Shown here piece by piece: positions 25,369 through 34,247 of a stretch of DNA of 64,000 nt. Numbering within the stretch: the stretch's first letter is position 1; the number at the start of each line of letters is the position of its first letter. The position numbers and the translations under genes are program-made. The notes below the pieces were generated by a model. That model saw only the letters and a program-made list of their open reading frames with translations. It did no database searches and was not told where the DNA came from. The stretch comes from Halorarum salinum (GTDB taxonomy: Archaea; Halobacteriota; Halobacteria; Halobacteriales; Haloferacaceae), in assembly GCF_013402875.1 (NCBI RefSeq), contig NZ_CP058579.1, positions 2,232,001 to 2,296,000 on the forward strand, in the 5' to 3' direction.

Positions 25369-26241
25369 ATGGATACGAGCGCCCAGTTGTACGAGTCGGA
25401 CGCGACCGGATGGCGCGAGGGGCTGTACGCGGACGTCAGGCACGTCTTCCGCGCGCCGTTCGTCAACTGGATCGTCCGGACCGCGACCGCGAACCACCCG
25501 GAACTGACTCGCCACCTCTGGGGACAGGTGAAGCCGGCGTTCCTGACGCGGGCGTTCGCGGAGACCTCGGTCGCGTACCGGGACGCCGTCCTCTCGGCGC
25601 TGGAGGACCTCCCCGCCTACCGCCGCGGAACCCTCGGTCTCCCGCCGTCCGAGGAGCGCGAACTCCGTGCCCAGGTCGAGACGTTCGACGTGGTCGCCCC
25701 CCGGCTCGCGGTGCTGTTCGACCTGGTGGACCGGTCGATGAGCGGCGGTGCCGTCGGCTCGGCTCCCCCGGACGATCCCGCAACCGCGGCGCCGTTTCCG
25801 GAGCACCTCGACGCGGACCGCGGCGCGGAACCGTCCATGATCGCGGCCGACGAGGTCGATCCGGAGGCCGCTGACGCGATCGCGGGGATCCGCTCGTTCC
25901 ACGGCTTCGACGACGGGTTTCCGAGCATCTACCGGTGTCTCGCGCAGTGGCCGGGGTTCCTCGCTCGGCTCTGGGAGGACGTCCGACCGGCGTTCGAGTC
26001 GGACGCGTTCGACGCCGCGGTCGACGCCGCGGACGACGTGGTCGGGGGGTACGTCGACGAACTCGCCTACCGGCCCGCGCTCTCGACGGAGGCGCTGACG
26101 GCGGCGGGATTCGACCGGGAGGCGATCGACGAGGTGGCCGGGCTGTTCCGCGAGTTCAACGCCGGTCCCGTCGAAACGGTGCTGCCGGCGCTCCCGGCGT
26201 TCGCGACCACACTCGGCGTCGCGGGCCAGCGGCGCATCTGA
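25369..26241 (+). CDS. DehI-like (halocarboxylic acid dehalogenase) family protein
   Basis: 290 residues from ATG 25369; the open frame upstream overlaps the HerA promoter. The protein is a tandem duplication: YADVRHVFRAPFVNWIVRT with HLWGQVKPAF and FAETSVAYRDAV, and then FHGFDDGFPSIYRCLAQWPGF with LWEDVRPAFESDAFD. This double helical domain is the DehI dehalogenase layout, where Asp and Asn residues near the pseudo-dyad attack the substrate. The true substrate in haloarchaea is not known, and the family name should not be read as proof of dehalogenase activity. Confidence 0.75.
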   Translation: MDTSAQLYESDATGWREGLYADVRHVFRAPFVNWIVRTATANHPELTRHLWGQVKPAFLTRAFAETSVAYRDAVLSALEDLPAYRRGTLGLPPSEERELRAQVETFDVVAPRLAVLFDLVDRSMSGGAVGSAPPDDPATAAPFPEHLDADRGAEPSMIAADEVDPEAADAIAGIRSFHGFDDGFPSIYRCLAQWPGFLARLWEDVRPAFESDAFDAAVDAADDVVGGYVDELAYRPALSTEALTAAGFDREAIDEVAGLFREFNAGPVETVLPALPAFATTLGVAGQRRI

Positions 26242-26266
26242 TTCGGTCGGTCGAGCGGATCGCCCG

Positions 26267-26671
26267 TCAGTCGGCCGCGGCGCGAACCGCCTCCAGCGCC
26301 CGCCGCCACTCGTCGGCGATCCCGTCGACGCGTTCCTTCTTGTCCTCGATGTCCTGCTGCTCGTGGAGCCAGTAGAGGTCCGTGTAGAACGTCACGAGCG
26401 CCTCGACCTCCTCGTCCGTGAGACGGCCGATCTCGCCGGCGTTCGTCTCGTAGACGACCGGGTCCTCGACGCTCGCGGCGAGCTCCTCGTACCGGCCCGC
26501 CTCGCTCAACTCCTCGACGTACGACAGCGCGGCCAGTTCGGTCTCGAAGGCGAGCCGGAGCCGTTTGACGGCCGCCCGGCGGCGACGCCTGAGGACGACG
26601 TACGAGCCGACGCTGGTCGCGACGGCGCCGATGAGGCTGCCGACGACGAAGCCGAGTATCGTTCCCTGCAC
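26267..26671 (-). CDS. Single-pass membrane protein of unknown function
   Basis: 134 residues. An N-terminal transmembrane helix (ILGFVVGSLIGAVATSVGSYVVL) is followed by basic RRRRR, so the rest is probably cytoplasmic. The remainder is helical, with RLRLAFETELAALSYVEEL and TFYTDLYWLHEQQDIEDKK. It resembles haloarchaeal hypothetical proteins but I cannot name a family. It lies 40 bases downstream of the next minus-strand gene, so it may share its transcript. Confidence 0.65.
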   Translation of the reverse strand: MQGTILGFVVGSLIGAVATSVGSYVVLRRRRRAAVKRLRLAFETELAALSYVEELSEAGRYEELAASVEDPVVYETNAGEIGRLTDEEVEALVTFYTDLYWLHEQQDIEDKKERVDGIADEWRRALEAVRAAAD

Positions 26672-26711
26672 GGTTCGACTACGTGGCCCCGACTGAAACC
26701 CGTCACGGCAC

Positions 26712-28346
26712 TCAGTACCCCAGCGCGTCCCAGAACAGTTCCGGCGCCGTGGGGTTTCGAATCGGTTCCGGCCGCCTCAGGTCGTACGTTTCCCACTCGC
26801 CGTAGTCGACGACCGTCCGGAGGTGCCGACGGTCCCCCTCGTCCGTCACGTTGCGGTTCACCGAGAGCGTCCGCGGTCGGCCCGTGTGGGCGTCGACCGT
26901 CAGGCGAACGTGGCTGTCCGCTGCGACGTCGTCGGCGTCGACGCCGAAGGGTCCGGCGAGTCGCTCGGGGCGTTCGACCCCGACGACCACGCTGTCGTTT
27001 CCGCGGGAGAGGACGCGCCACGGGACCTCGTCGGCGTCGACGCCGACACCCTCCAATCGCCGCTCCGGCCCGCCGTCGTCGGTCATCCCGAGGCTCTCTC
27101 CCGGGACCGAAACGACGGTCCATCGGCCCGCGTCGTACACGACGCTCCCCCCGAACGGCCCCGAGAAGGGGACGTCGTATCCGAACGCGACGGTTCCGTC
27201 GCCGTAGAATATCGGTCCCATCCCGGGCGGGTTCCCGGCCACGTGAGGATCGGGGACGAGAACGGCTCGACGGTCGTCGCCGTCCCAGCCGCGATCGACC
27301 GACAGCGTGGGTTCCATCCGCCCCGTCGTGTCGTTGTACGCCCATGCCGTCGCGTTCTCGTAGTGGTTCGTCCGCCGCGTCGCGTCGCCGGCCGTCGCGA
27401 CGACCGACTCCGCCGAGTCGGTGGCGGCCACGGCGCCCGAGGGTCCGAGTGAGGGGCGGCTATCGGAGACCCGTACGGCGATCGTGGGGGTCGCGACGGC
27501 CGCCAGCACGACGACGCCGGCGAGGAGAACGCGCCGCCCGGGGAGCATGGAGGTCACCGAAGGCGGCGACGTCGGAGACGGCATGGACGCAGCCATCCTG
27601 CGCTCGAGGCCGACCGCGAGCGGCGTCGCTACCGCGGCGACGACGACGGGAGCGACGAGTAGCGTGGTCTCGACCGGCGGGCCGGTCCGAACGAGGAGTT
27701 CGGCGGCGACGGCGAGCAGCACCACCGCCCAGGGTACGACCCGGAGGACGATCAACGCGGTCGTCCCGCGGGGGCGCCGCCGCGCGACCGCGATCGCCGC
27801 GGCCGTCGCACGGGTCGCCGCCACGTCCCCCGCCAGCGACGTGCCGATCCGAAGGGGCGCGCCGACGCCCGCTCCGACACCGACCAGGCCGATCGTCACG
27901 ACCAGCAGCACCGTGAAGCTGTTCTGTGGCGCCACGACGCCGGCCGCCGCGAGGGCGTACCCGCCGGCGGTGGCCAGCGCGAGCGAGGCGGTGACGACGG
28001 CCGTCCCCACGACGACGGTGCCGGCGACGACCGCGACGCGCTCGACGGCCGCCGCGGCGACGCGTTCGGCAGCCCGTCCCCGGGCCGTTTCGACCGCCTC
28101 GTGCGTCCTCTCGCCGGCGAGCAGGGCCTCGACGACCGCGTTCGCCGGCGCGGACGTGAGTCGACCGATCTGTGCGACGAGTGCGAGCGCGAGCAGACCG
28201 AACGGGATCAGCGATCGTGCTAGCTCGACGACGAGGGTCGCCCCCGCGAGGAAGACCGCCGGGACGACCAGCGGTGCCGCCGCTGCCGGTATCGCTGCCG
28301 GCGTCCGGCGGTAGTCGCCGGCGGCCGTTCGGAGCGAATCGAGCAT
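26712..28346 (-). CDS. Large multi-pass membrane protein with extracytoplasmic C-terminal domain
   Basis: 544 residues from ATG 28346; the frame runs on to 28448 but the upstream part is Arg/Pro-rich. Hydrophobic helices cover residues 20-290: AAIPAAAAPLVVPAVFLAGA, then IPFGLLALALVAQI, VLLVVTIGLVGVGAGVG and others, with a last helix at RRVLLAGVVVLAAVATPTIA. Then comes a soluble domain of about 250 residues rich in Asp and Gly, with NATAWAYND, FYGDGTVAFGYDVPFSGPF and WRVLSRGNDSVVVGVERPE, which reads like a beta domain on the cell exterior. No known family was recognised. Confidence 0.65.
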   Translation of the reverse strand: MLDSLRTAAGDYRRTPAAIPAAAAPLVVPAVFLAGATLVVELARSLIPFGLLALALVAQIGRLTSAPANAVVEALLAGERTHEAVETARGRAAERVAAAAVERVAVVAGTVVVGTAVVTASLALATAGGYALAAAGVVAPQNSFTVLLVVTIGLVGVGAGVGAPLRIGTSLAGDVAATRATAAAIAVARRRPRGTTALIVLRVVPWAVVLLAVAAELLVRTGPPVETTLLVAPVVVAAVATPLAVGLERRMAASMPSPTSPPSVTSMLPGRRVLLAGVVVLAAVATPTIAVRVSDSRPSLGPSGAVAATDSAESVVATAGDATRRTNHYENATAWAYNDTTGRMEPTLSVDRGWDGDDRRAVLVPDPHVAGNPPGMGPIFYGDGTVAFGYDVPFSGPFGGSVVYDAGRWTVVSVPGESLGMTDDGGPERRLEGVGVDADEVPWRVLSRGNDSVVVGVERPERLAGPFGVDADDVAADSHVRLTVDAHTGRPRTLSVNRNVTDEGDRRHLRTVVDYGEWETYDLRRPEPIRNPTAPELFWDALGY

Positions 28347-28504
28347 CGTCCTCACAGGAGACGGTTCACGCAAAAGCCCTCCGCTATCCGACCAGTCCCC
28401 CCGCGGACCGGTCCCCGTCCGATCAGGGGCCTCCTCGACCGATCTCACCGGGCGGTCCGGGGATACGTCCCGTCAGGTTCGGTCGCCGCGGGCGTCGGTA
28501 ACGT

Positions 28505-29902
28505 TCACTCGAAGTCGCCGAGCGACACCTGGCCGTCGCGCGAGCGCCGGTCCCGGCTCCGTTCCTCCCCGTCCACAGTCCCCGTCTCCTCGACCCACTC
28601 CTCGAGCGTCGGGTCGGCCGTCCTCGCCTGGCCCCCCTCCGACCGGTCGGTGCGTCGGGGCGAGCCCTGCCCGGCGGCGTCCGCGCCGTCGGACTCCCCG
28701 TCGACCGTCTCCGCGCCCTCGTACCCGCCGAGCGTCGCCTGCTCGCCCGCGTCGAACGAGAGTTTCGAGACGCGCACGCCGAGCTTCCGGACCGTCTCGT
28801 CCTCGAACTCCCCCAGCAGGTCGAGCGCCACCTCCCGCACGAGGTCGGGATCGTCCACGGGTCCGGAGAGCGACTCGGCGCGCGTGTTCACGTCGTACGG
28901 CGGGGTGACCGCCATGATGCCGATGGTGCGGTAGAGGGCCCCCCGGGAACGGGCACGCTCCGCGACGTCCGCCGCGAGCGCCCGGACGACCTTGGCCTTC
29001 CGTTCGCGGTCGTCGGTCGGCTCCGACAGCGCCGACGAGCGGGAGAGGCTCTTGGGCCGCCCGGTCGGGGTCACCTCCCGGTCGTCATCGCCGCGGGCGC
29101 GGTCGTACAGCTCCCGCCCGCGATCGCCGAAGCGGTCCGTCAGCTCCGCCGGGTCGGCGTCGGCGAGGTCGCCGGCGGTCTCGATCCCGAGGTCGGCGAG
29201 TTCCCGGGCGGTCACCGGGCCGACGCCGTGGACCTCCTCGATGGGGAGCGGCCCGAGGAACGACTCGATCCCGCCCGGGCGGACGACCGTGAGCCCGTCC
29301 GGCTTGTCGAAGTCGGAGGCGACCTTCGCGGTCGCCATGTTCGGCGCGACGCCCACGCTCGCGACCACGCCGACCTCGCGGTCGATACGGTCCTTCACGT
29401 GCCGGGCGAAGCCCTCGGCGAGCGTCCGGTCGCCGTCGGGCGCGTCGGTCCAGGCGGTCCGATCCGTCACGTCGAGGTACGCCTCGTCGATGCTGACCTC
29501 ACGGACCGTGTCCGCACAGTCGTGGAGCACCTCCTTCACCTCCGCCGCGACGGACTCGTAGAACTCCATGTCGACGGGACGGTAGAACCCGGCCTCGTCG
29601 GGGTCCGGGGCGTTCGGATCGTCCGCGTCCGCGTCCGCGTTCGCCATCCGGGGGAGCCGTTCCAGCGCCACGGAGATCGCCTGCGCGGACTCCACGCCGA
29701 ACTCGCGCGCCTCGTAGCTCGCGGTCGCCACCGCGCCGACGGTCTCGCCCGCCTCGTAGCCCATCCCGACGACGACCGGTTCGCCGCGGAGTCGGGGCTC
29801 ACGCATGCGCTCGCACGAGGCGTAAAAGCAGTCCATGTCGACGTGCAACACGACGCGCTCCCCGTCCTCGTCCGTCGGCACGCCGGGGAGCGTTCCCTCC
29901 AT
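28505..29902 (-). CDS. dinB: DNA polymerase IV, Y-family
   Basis: 465 residues from ATG 29902; a TTG two codons earlier is in frame, but the promoter element GCTTAAGC at 29927-29934 favours the ATG. The palm motif VVLHVDMDCFYASCERM, the second acidic pair REVSIDEAYLDVTD, and the thumb HhH stretch VHGVGPVTARELADLGI are intact. The C-terminal tail ends QVSLGDFE, a good PCNA-interacting box. Between the little finger and this tail there is about 75 residues of disordered linker. It performs lesion-bypass DNA synthesis. Confidence 0.94.
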   Translation of the reverse strand: MEGTLPGVPTDEDGERVVLHVDMDCFYASCERMREPRLRGEPVVVGMGYEAGETVGAVATASYEAREFGVESAQAISVALERLPRMANADADADDPNAPDPDEAGFYRPVDMEFYESVAAEVKEVLHDCADTVREVSIDEAYLDVTDRTAWTDAPDGDRTLAEGFARHVKDRIDREVGVVASVGVAPNMATAKVASDFDKPDGLTVVRPGGIESFLGPLPIEEVHGVGPVTARELADLGIETAGDLADADPAELTDRFGDRGRELYDRARGDDDREVTPTGRPKSLSRSSALSEPTDDRERKAKVVRALAADVAERARSRGALYRTIGIMAVTPPYDVNTRAESLSGPVDDPDLVREVALDLLGEFEDETVRKLGVRVSKLSFDAGEQATLGGYEGAETVDGESDGADAAGQGSPRRTDRSEGGQARTADPTLEEWVEETGTVDGEERSRDRRSRDGQVSLGDFE

Positions 29903-30148
29903 ACCCAATGGTTGTCACCTGGCGATGCTTAAGCTTCGCCACCCGCGGCGAAAGTGAAGACGCGGGACGGACGGAACGACGTCCGTCGGTTCGACGCCGG
30001 AACCACGACGGCGCGGTGACGACACGGAATCACGGCGGGGTAGTGAGGAACGGAGTCGACGACGACGCCGAAACCGAGACGGGCCGGGCGGGGCACGACC
30101 GGCGGCTCCGCTCGGCGGTCGTCTCGAAAGGGGGTGACTCCCCCTGGA

Positions 30149-30355
30149 TCAGCGATCGTTCATCCGAGTGGTGGTCTCGTGCCCACAGCGCGTACACGAC
30201 GCCACGCGGTAGGGCTCCCTGGAGAACTCCTCGTTCTCCCCGGAGCCCTCGGTCCGGATCTCGATGCTGACCTCGTGAGGAGTGTCCGTACCGCACTGCT
30301 CGCACGATTCTGTCAAGCTACCGTCATCGCGTAGCGCGTGTGACACGGAGTTCAC
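30149..30355 (-). CDS. Small zinc beta-ribbon protein (DUF7835-like)
   Basis: 68 residues from GTG 30355; the frame opens at 30412 but GCTTATTACGT (30378-30388) is a TATA 24-33 bases upstream of the GTG, so the shorter start is favoured. Two pairs CEQCG and CTRCG, about 33 residues apart, form a zinc ribbon. Between them lie VSIEIRTEGSGENEEFSREPY and a basic end. Small single-ribbon proteins like this are common in haloarchaea; the role is unknown. Confidence 0.68.
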   Translation of the reverse strand: MNSVSHALRDDGSLTESCEQCGTDTPHEVSIEIRTEGSGENEEFSREPYRVASCTRCGHETTTRMNDR

Positions 30356-30452
30356 CCTTTCTGGCCTACGCGATGGGACGTAATAAGCGGTGGTGATTCC
30401 GGACCCCGGCATTCCTTCGAGTGGCTGATGAGTTCCCCGCCGGCCCTCCGAT

Positions 30453-30881
30453 CTACTTCAGTCGCTCCTGCAGGACGGAGGGGTGTGCCGCAGTGACGCC
30501 CTCGACGGCGCCGATCTCCTCGCTGATGACCCGGCCGAGTTCGTCGCCGTCCGAGGAGCGCACCTCGGCCATGAACATGTGGTCGCCCGAGGACGTGTAC
30601 AGCGACTCGACGGCGTCGATCGACTTCAGTTCGCGCGTGGCCTCGACGTACTGCTCGCTGTCCACCTCGATGCCGACGAGCGCGATGGTCTTGCCCGAGA
30701 GCTTCTTCGGGTCGACGTCGGCCGAGTAGCCGACGATGACGCCGTCGTCCTCGAGCTGGTTGATGTACTTTCTGACCGTCGGTTTCGACACGCCGGCCCG
30801 GTCCGCGATGTCGGCGTAGGAGGCCTGGGCGTCCTGCTCCAGCACCTCGAGGATGCGGTCGGCAGTGGACGTCGTACTCAT
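30453..30881 (-). CDS. Lrp/AsnC-family transcription regulator
   Basis: 142 residues. The N-terminal winged HTH is TADRILEVLEQDAQASYADI, then GVSKPTVRKYINQLEDDGV. The C-terminal ligand domain has YSADVDPKKLSGKTIALVGIEV and the RAM pattern VESLYTSSGDHMFMAEVRS. A good promoter GGTATTTTTTC (30905-30914) lies 24-33 bases upstream. It follows korAB on the same strand, 128 bases downstream of korB, and may regulate that or amino-acid metabolism (inference). Confidence 0.9.
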   Translation of the reverse strand: MSTTSTADRILEVLEQDAQASYADIADRAGVSKPTVRKYINQLEDDGVIVGYSADVDPKKLSGKTIALVGIEVDSEQYVEATRELKSIDAVESLYTSSGDHMFMAEVRSSDGDELGRVISEEIGAVEGVTAAHPSVLQERLK

Positions 30882-31008
30882 TGCCGTGTCTTTTTGCGTG
30901 GACGAAAAAATACCTTGCGAAGCGAAAAAGGGTTCTTCACGCCTCGCGTCCGCCGCCGCGCCGAGGGCGGCAGGGAGGCGCCGTCCTGCGGTGGGACGCC
31001 CGTCGTCG

Positions 31009-31947
31009 CTACTTGTGCTGGTCGATGAACCGGTCGTAGGACCGCTCCCAGTCGTAGTCCTCGTCGAAGTAGCGCTCCGCGAGCGGCTCCTCGGGGAGTT
31101 CCCCGAGCTGCTTCTTCTCCTCCTGGTAGGACGGCCGGTCGTCCTCCCGGTAGTAGATCCCGGTGAGCACCTCGCCCTCGTACAGTTTGTCCTCCGTCTC
31201 GCGCATCAACTCCTGGGCGTCGGCCCGGTTCGTCGGGTCGAACTCGTAGTCCTCGGAGTCGTTGATGTCGGTGTAGGGGACGTACTGTCGCGCGTCCTTG
31301 TTCCAGGTGGGACACTGGGTGAGGAAGTCGACGTGCGCGAAGCCGTCGTGCTCCATCGCCTGGACCAGGATGTCGCGCGCCTGGTTCGGGTTCACCGCCG
31401 CGGTGCGTGCCACGAACGAGGCGCCCGAGGTGAGCGCCATCGACAGCGGCCGGATCGGCGTCTTCGCGGACCCGTGTGGCTGGGTCTTCGACTTGTGACC
31501 CTTCGGGCTCGTGGGGGAGGTCTGGCCCTTGGTGAGCCCGAAGATCTCGTTGTTGAACACGATGTAGGTCATGTCGTGGTTCTCCCGGGCGGTGTGCACG
31601 AAGTGGTTCCCGCCGATGCCGTAGCCGTCGCCGTCGCCGCCGGCGGCGATGACCTCCAGTTCCGGGTTCGCCAGCGCGGCCGCACGCGCGACGGGCAGCG
31701 CGCGCCCGTGCAGCGTGTGGAAGCCGTAGCTGTCGAGGTAGCTGTTCAGCTTGCCCGAGCAGCCGATCCCCGTCACGAGGAGCGTCTCCTCGGGCGTGCG
31801 GCCGACCTCGGGCAGCGCCTGTTTCAGGGACTTGAGCACGCCGAAGTCGCCACAGCCCGGACACCACGTTGCCTGGGGCTCGACGGTCGGCGTGTACTCG
31901 TCCCGGTCGATCTCTCGTTCCTCTCCGATCGCACTGAATGCGCTCAT
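31009..31947 (-). CDS. korB: 2-oxoacid:ferredoxin oxidoreductase, beta subunit (thiamine-PP binding)
   Basis: 312 residues. The Fe-S/TPP head WCPGCGDFGVLKSL, a further Cys in GIGCSGKLNSYLDSYGFH, and the TPP/Mg motif AAGGDGDGYGIGGNHFVH followed by YIVFNNEIFGLTKGQTSPTS define the beta subunit. With KorA it oxidises 2-oxoglutarate or pyruvate, with CoA and ferredoxin, in place of a dehydrogenase complex. Its start lies 3 bases after the korA stop region, so the two genes are one unit. Confidence 0.94.
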   Translation of the reverse strand: MSAFSAIGEEREIDRDEYTPTVEPQATWCPGCGDFGVLKSLKQALPEVGRTPEETLLVTGIGCSGKLNSYLDSYGFHTLHGRALPVARAAALANPELEVIAAGGDGDGYGIGGNHFVHTARENHDMTYIVFNNEIFGLTKGQTSPTSPKGHKSKTQPHGSAKTPIRPLSMALTSGASFVARTAAVNPNQARDILVQAMEHDGFAHVDFLTQCPTWNKDARQYVPYTDINDSEDYEFDPTNRADAQELMRETEDKLYEGEVLTGIYYREDDRPSYQEEKKQLGELPEEPLAERYFDEDYDWERSYDRFIDQHK

Positions 31948-31950
31948 TGG

Positions 31951-33843
31951 TCAGTCACCTGCCGCGGGGACGAACTTGGTCTCGGGGCCGGGGAGCTCCC
32001 CGTCCTCGACGATCGACGTCTCGAAGCCCTCCACGATCTCGGCGGGCTCGAAGGGGTTGCCGTTGTACTTCAGCAGCGAGTGCAGCTTCTCGCCGTAGCG
32101 ACCCAGCTCCTTCTGGGTCAGGCCGCGGAACTGCGCGGAGGCGTTCATCTCGACGACGAGCACCTCGTCGACGCTCTCGACGAAGGCCTCGACCGACTCG
32201 ACCGGGTAGGGCGCCAGTTCGTTCACCGCGAGCGCCTTCACCGACGTCCCGTTCGCGTTCAGCCGGTCGACCGCCTCCTCGACGGTCCCCTGCTGGCTGC
32301 CGAACGTGAGGATACCGTACTCGGCCTCCTCGGGTCCGTACGGGGCGAGCAGCGAGTTCTCGTCCAGGTCCGCGCGGATGGCGTCGAGCTTCTGGAACCG
32401 TCGGTTCACCTGCGCGACCCGGTTGTCCGGGTCCTCGCTGATGTGGCCCGCCTCGTTGTGTTCGTTGCCGGTGACGAGGTAGCGCCCGCCCTTCTGGCCC
32501 GGGATCGAGCGCGGCGAGACGCCGTCGTCGGTCTCGTGCTGGAAGCGGAGGAACTTCCCGTCCTCGGTGTGGGGCTGTTCCTCGAGCTCCGCCTCGGTGA
32601 GCGTCTTCCCCATCGTGGGGTTCGGCTCGCGGTCGAAGTGGGAGGCCGGAACGTTCGTCAGTTCGCCCGAGAGCTTCTGGTCGTACAGGACGACGGACGG
32701 GATCTGGTAGTCGTACGCCAGCCTGAACGCCGTCCGGGAGTGGTCGTACGCCTCCTGGACCGTGCCGGGCGCGAGCACGACGCGGTGGGAGTCGCCCTGC
32801 GAGGTGTAGAGGACGTGCTCGAGGTCGCCCTGTTCGGGCTTGGTCGGCATCCCCGTGGAGGGGCCGGCACGCATCGCCTCGATGAGGACGACCGGCGTCT
32901 CCGACATCTCCGCCAGCCCGAGCGGTTCGGACATCAGGGCGAACCCGCCGCCCGAGGACCCGGACATCGCTTTCGCCCCCGCGTGGGAGGCGCCGACCGC
33001 GAGCGCGGCCGCGGCGATCTCGTCTTCCACCTGCTCGGAGATCCCCCCGAGTTCGGGGAGGTTCTGGGACATGATGGTGAACACCTCCGTCCACGGCGTC
33101 ATCGGGTAGCCGGAGATGAACCGGCAGCCCTCGTCGATGGCGCCGTAGGCGATGGCGTCCGACCCGGACATGAGGAGCTGTTCCTCCTCGTGTTCGCCCT
33201 CGGGGACGTTGATGTCCGGGGCGTCCACGTCGTAGTTCTCGGACACCTGCTCGTACGCGGTCTCGAGGATCTCGAGGTTCGGCTCGAAGATCTCCTCGGG
33301 CATCGCGTCGGCCATCAGCTCCTCGATCCACTCGAGGTCGATGCCGGTGATGGCGCAGGTCGCGCCGACGCCGGCCGTGTTCCGCATGACCTCGCGTCCC
33401 TGCTCGCGGGCGAGGCCGCGCAGGTCGAGCGGGAACACGTGCCAGTCGTTCTCCTCGACGCGCTCCTCGAAGTCCGGGACGTCGGCCGGGTCGAGCAGCC
33501 CCTCGTCGTAGATGATGACGCCGCCCTCCCGGAGGTCGTCCAGGTTCTCCGAGAGCGGTTTCACCTCCTCGTTGCCGTAGTACGCCCCCTCCTGGGGGTT
33601 CCGGGCGAACGAGTCGCCCAGCGCCAGGAGGAAGTTGTACCCGTCACCGCGCGACTTCACGGGGTCCGCGGAGGCGCGCACCTCGACGTAGGTGTGGCCG
33701 CCCCGGATCCGCGACGGATAGTGACGGTGCGTGAATACGTGGAGCCCCGCACGCATCAGGGCTTTCGCGAAGTTCTGGCTGGTCGAGGCGATTCCGTCTC
33801 CGGACCCGCCCGCGATCCGCCAGATGAGTTCGTCGTCTGCCAT
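31951..33843 (-). CDS. korA: 2-oxoacid:ferredoxin oxidoreductase, alpha subunit (gamma-alpha fusion)
   Basis: 630 residues from ATG 33843; GTG 33897 is in frame but would add 18 residues without family support, and a Shine-Dalgarno-like GGAGG lies between them. The gamma domain comes first (LIWRIAGGSGDGIASTSQNF, HVFTHRHYPSRIRGGHTYVE), then the alpha domain: FISGYPMTPWTEVF, GSSGGGFALMSEPLGLAEM, and PVVLIEAMRAGPSTGMPTK. This gamma-alpha fusion is the usual haloarchaeal arrangement. Pairs with KorB for CoA-acylating oxidation with ferredoxin. Confidence 0.94.
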   Translation of the reverse strand: MADDELIWRIAGGSGDGIASTSQNFAKALMRAGLHVFTHRHYPSRIRGGHTYVEVRASADPVKSRGDGYNFLLALGDSFARNPQEGAYYGNEEVKPLSENLDDLREGGVIIYDEGLLDPADVPDFEERVEENDWHVFPLDLRGLAREQGREVMRNTAGVGATCAITGIDLEWIEELMADAMPEEIFEPNLEILETAYEQVSENYDVDAPDINVPEGEHEEEQLLMSGSDAIAYGAIDEGCRFISGYPMTPWTEVFTIMSQNLPELGGISEQVEDEIAAAALAVGASHAGAKAMSGSSGGGFALMSEPLGLAEMSETPVVLIEAMRAGPSTGMPTKPEQGDLEHVLYTSQGDSHRVVLAPGTVQEAYDHSRTAFRLAYDYQIPSVVLYDQKLSGELTNVPASHFDREPNPTMGKTLTEAELEEQPHTEDGKFLRFQHETDDGVSPRSIPGQKGGRYLVTGNEHNEAGHISEDPDNRVAQVNRRFQKLDAIRADLDENSLLAPYGPEEAEYGILTFGSQQGTVEEAVDRLNANGTSVKALAVNELAPYPVESVEAFVESVDEVLVVEMNASAQFRGLTQKELGRYGEKLHSLLKYNGNPFEPAEIVEGFETSIVEDGELPGPETKFVPAAGD

Positions 33844-34247
33844 AGTAGGTTCTGGGCCCTCCAGTAGGCCTAGTGTCCGGAGGTTGTTCTTCGCCACTCA
33901 AATGCCTTGCTATGGGTTCGCAAGGAACGTTCGTGAGGGTTGGCGGGGTTTGGAGACGACCTGCCCTTCGGAAGTCGCCATCTTCCGACCGTTCCGTCTC
34001 ATGCCGTCCTTTGGGCGGGACGATTCGGTTCGTCGTAGGGTTCGCGGGGAGTCGATTTTACGTGGCAGACCGAGCCAGAACTACCGCTGCGCGCCGGGAA
34101 TGCGAGCTGCCGCCTCTCGGTCGAGTGTAAGCAGCTCTACGTTACAGCGAGTCGTTTGCTCGGAAACGGCGTGCCTCCAATGACGGTATAATTCCTGAAA
34201 ATCCGACTAAGTTTTATAACCAAAAACGAATCAAATGCGGCCATCGA
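33844..34247. other. Intergenic region with promoters of korA and the PKD-protein gene
   Basis: About 400 bases, AT-enriched toward the right end. It holds the korA promoter (minus strand) and, at 34212-34219, TTTTATAA, a TATA 30-36 bases before the plus-strand ATG 34248. Composition shifts here from core to accessory DNA. No gene was recognised. Confidence 0.6.

Noticed and set aside
30853-33867. 1004-codon open frame on the plus strand opposite korA/korB
   Set aside because: It is the shadow of highly GC-biased codons in korAB; no family motifs, and both Kor subunits are unmistakable on the minus strand.
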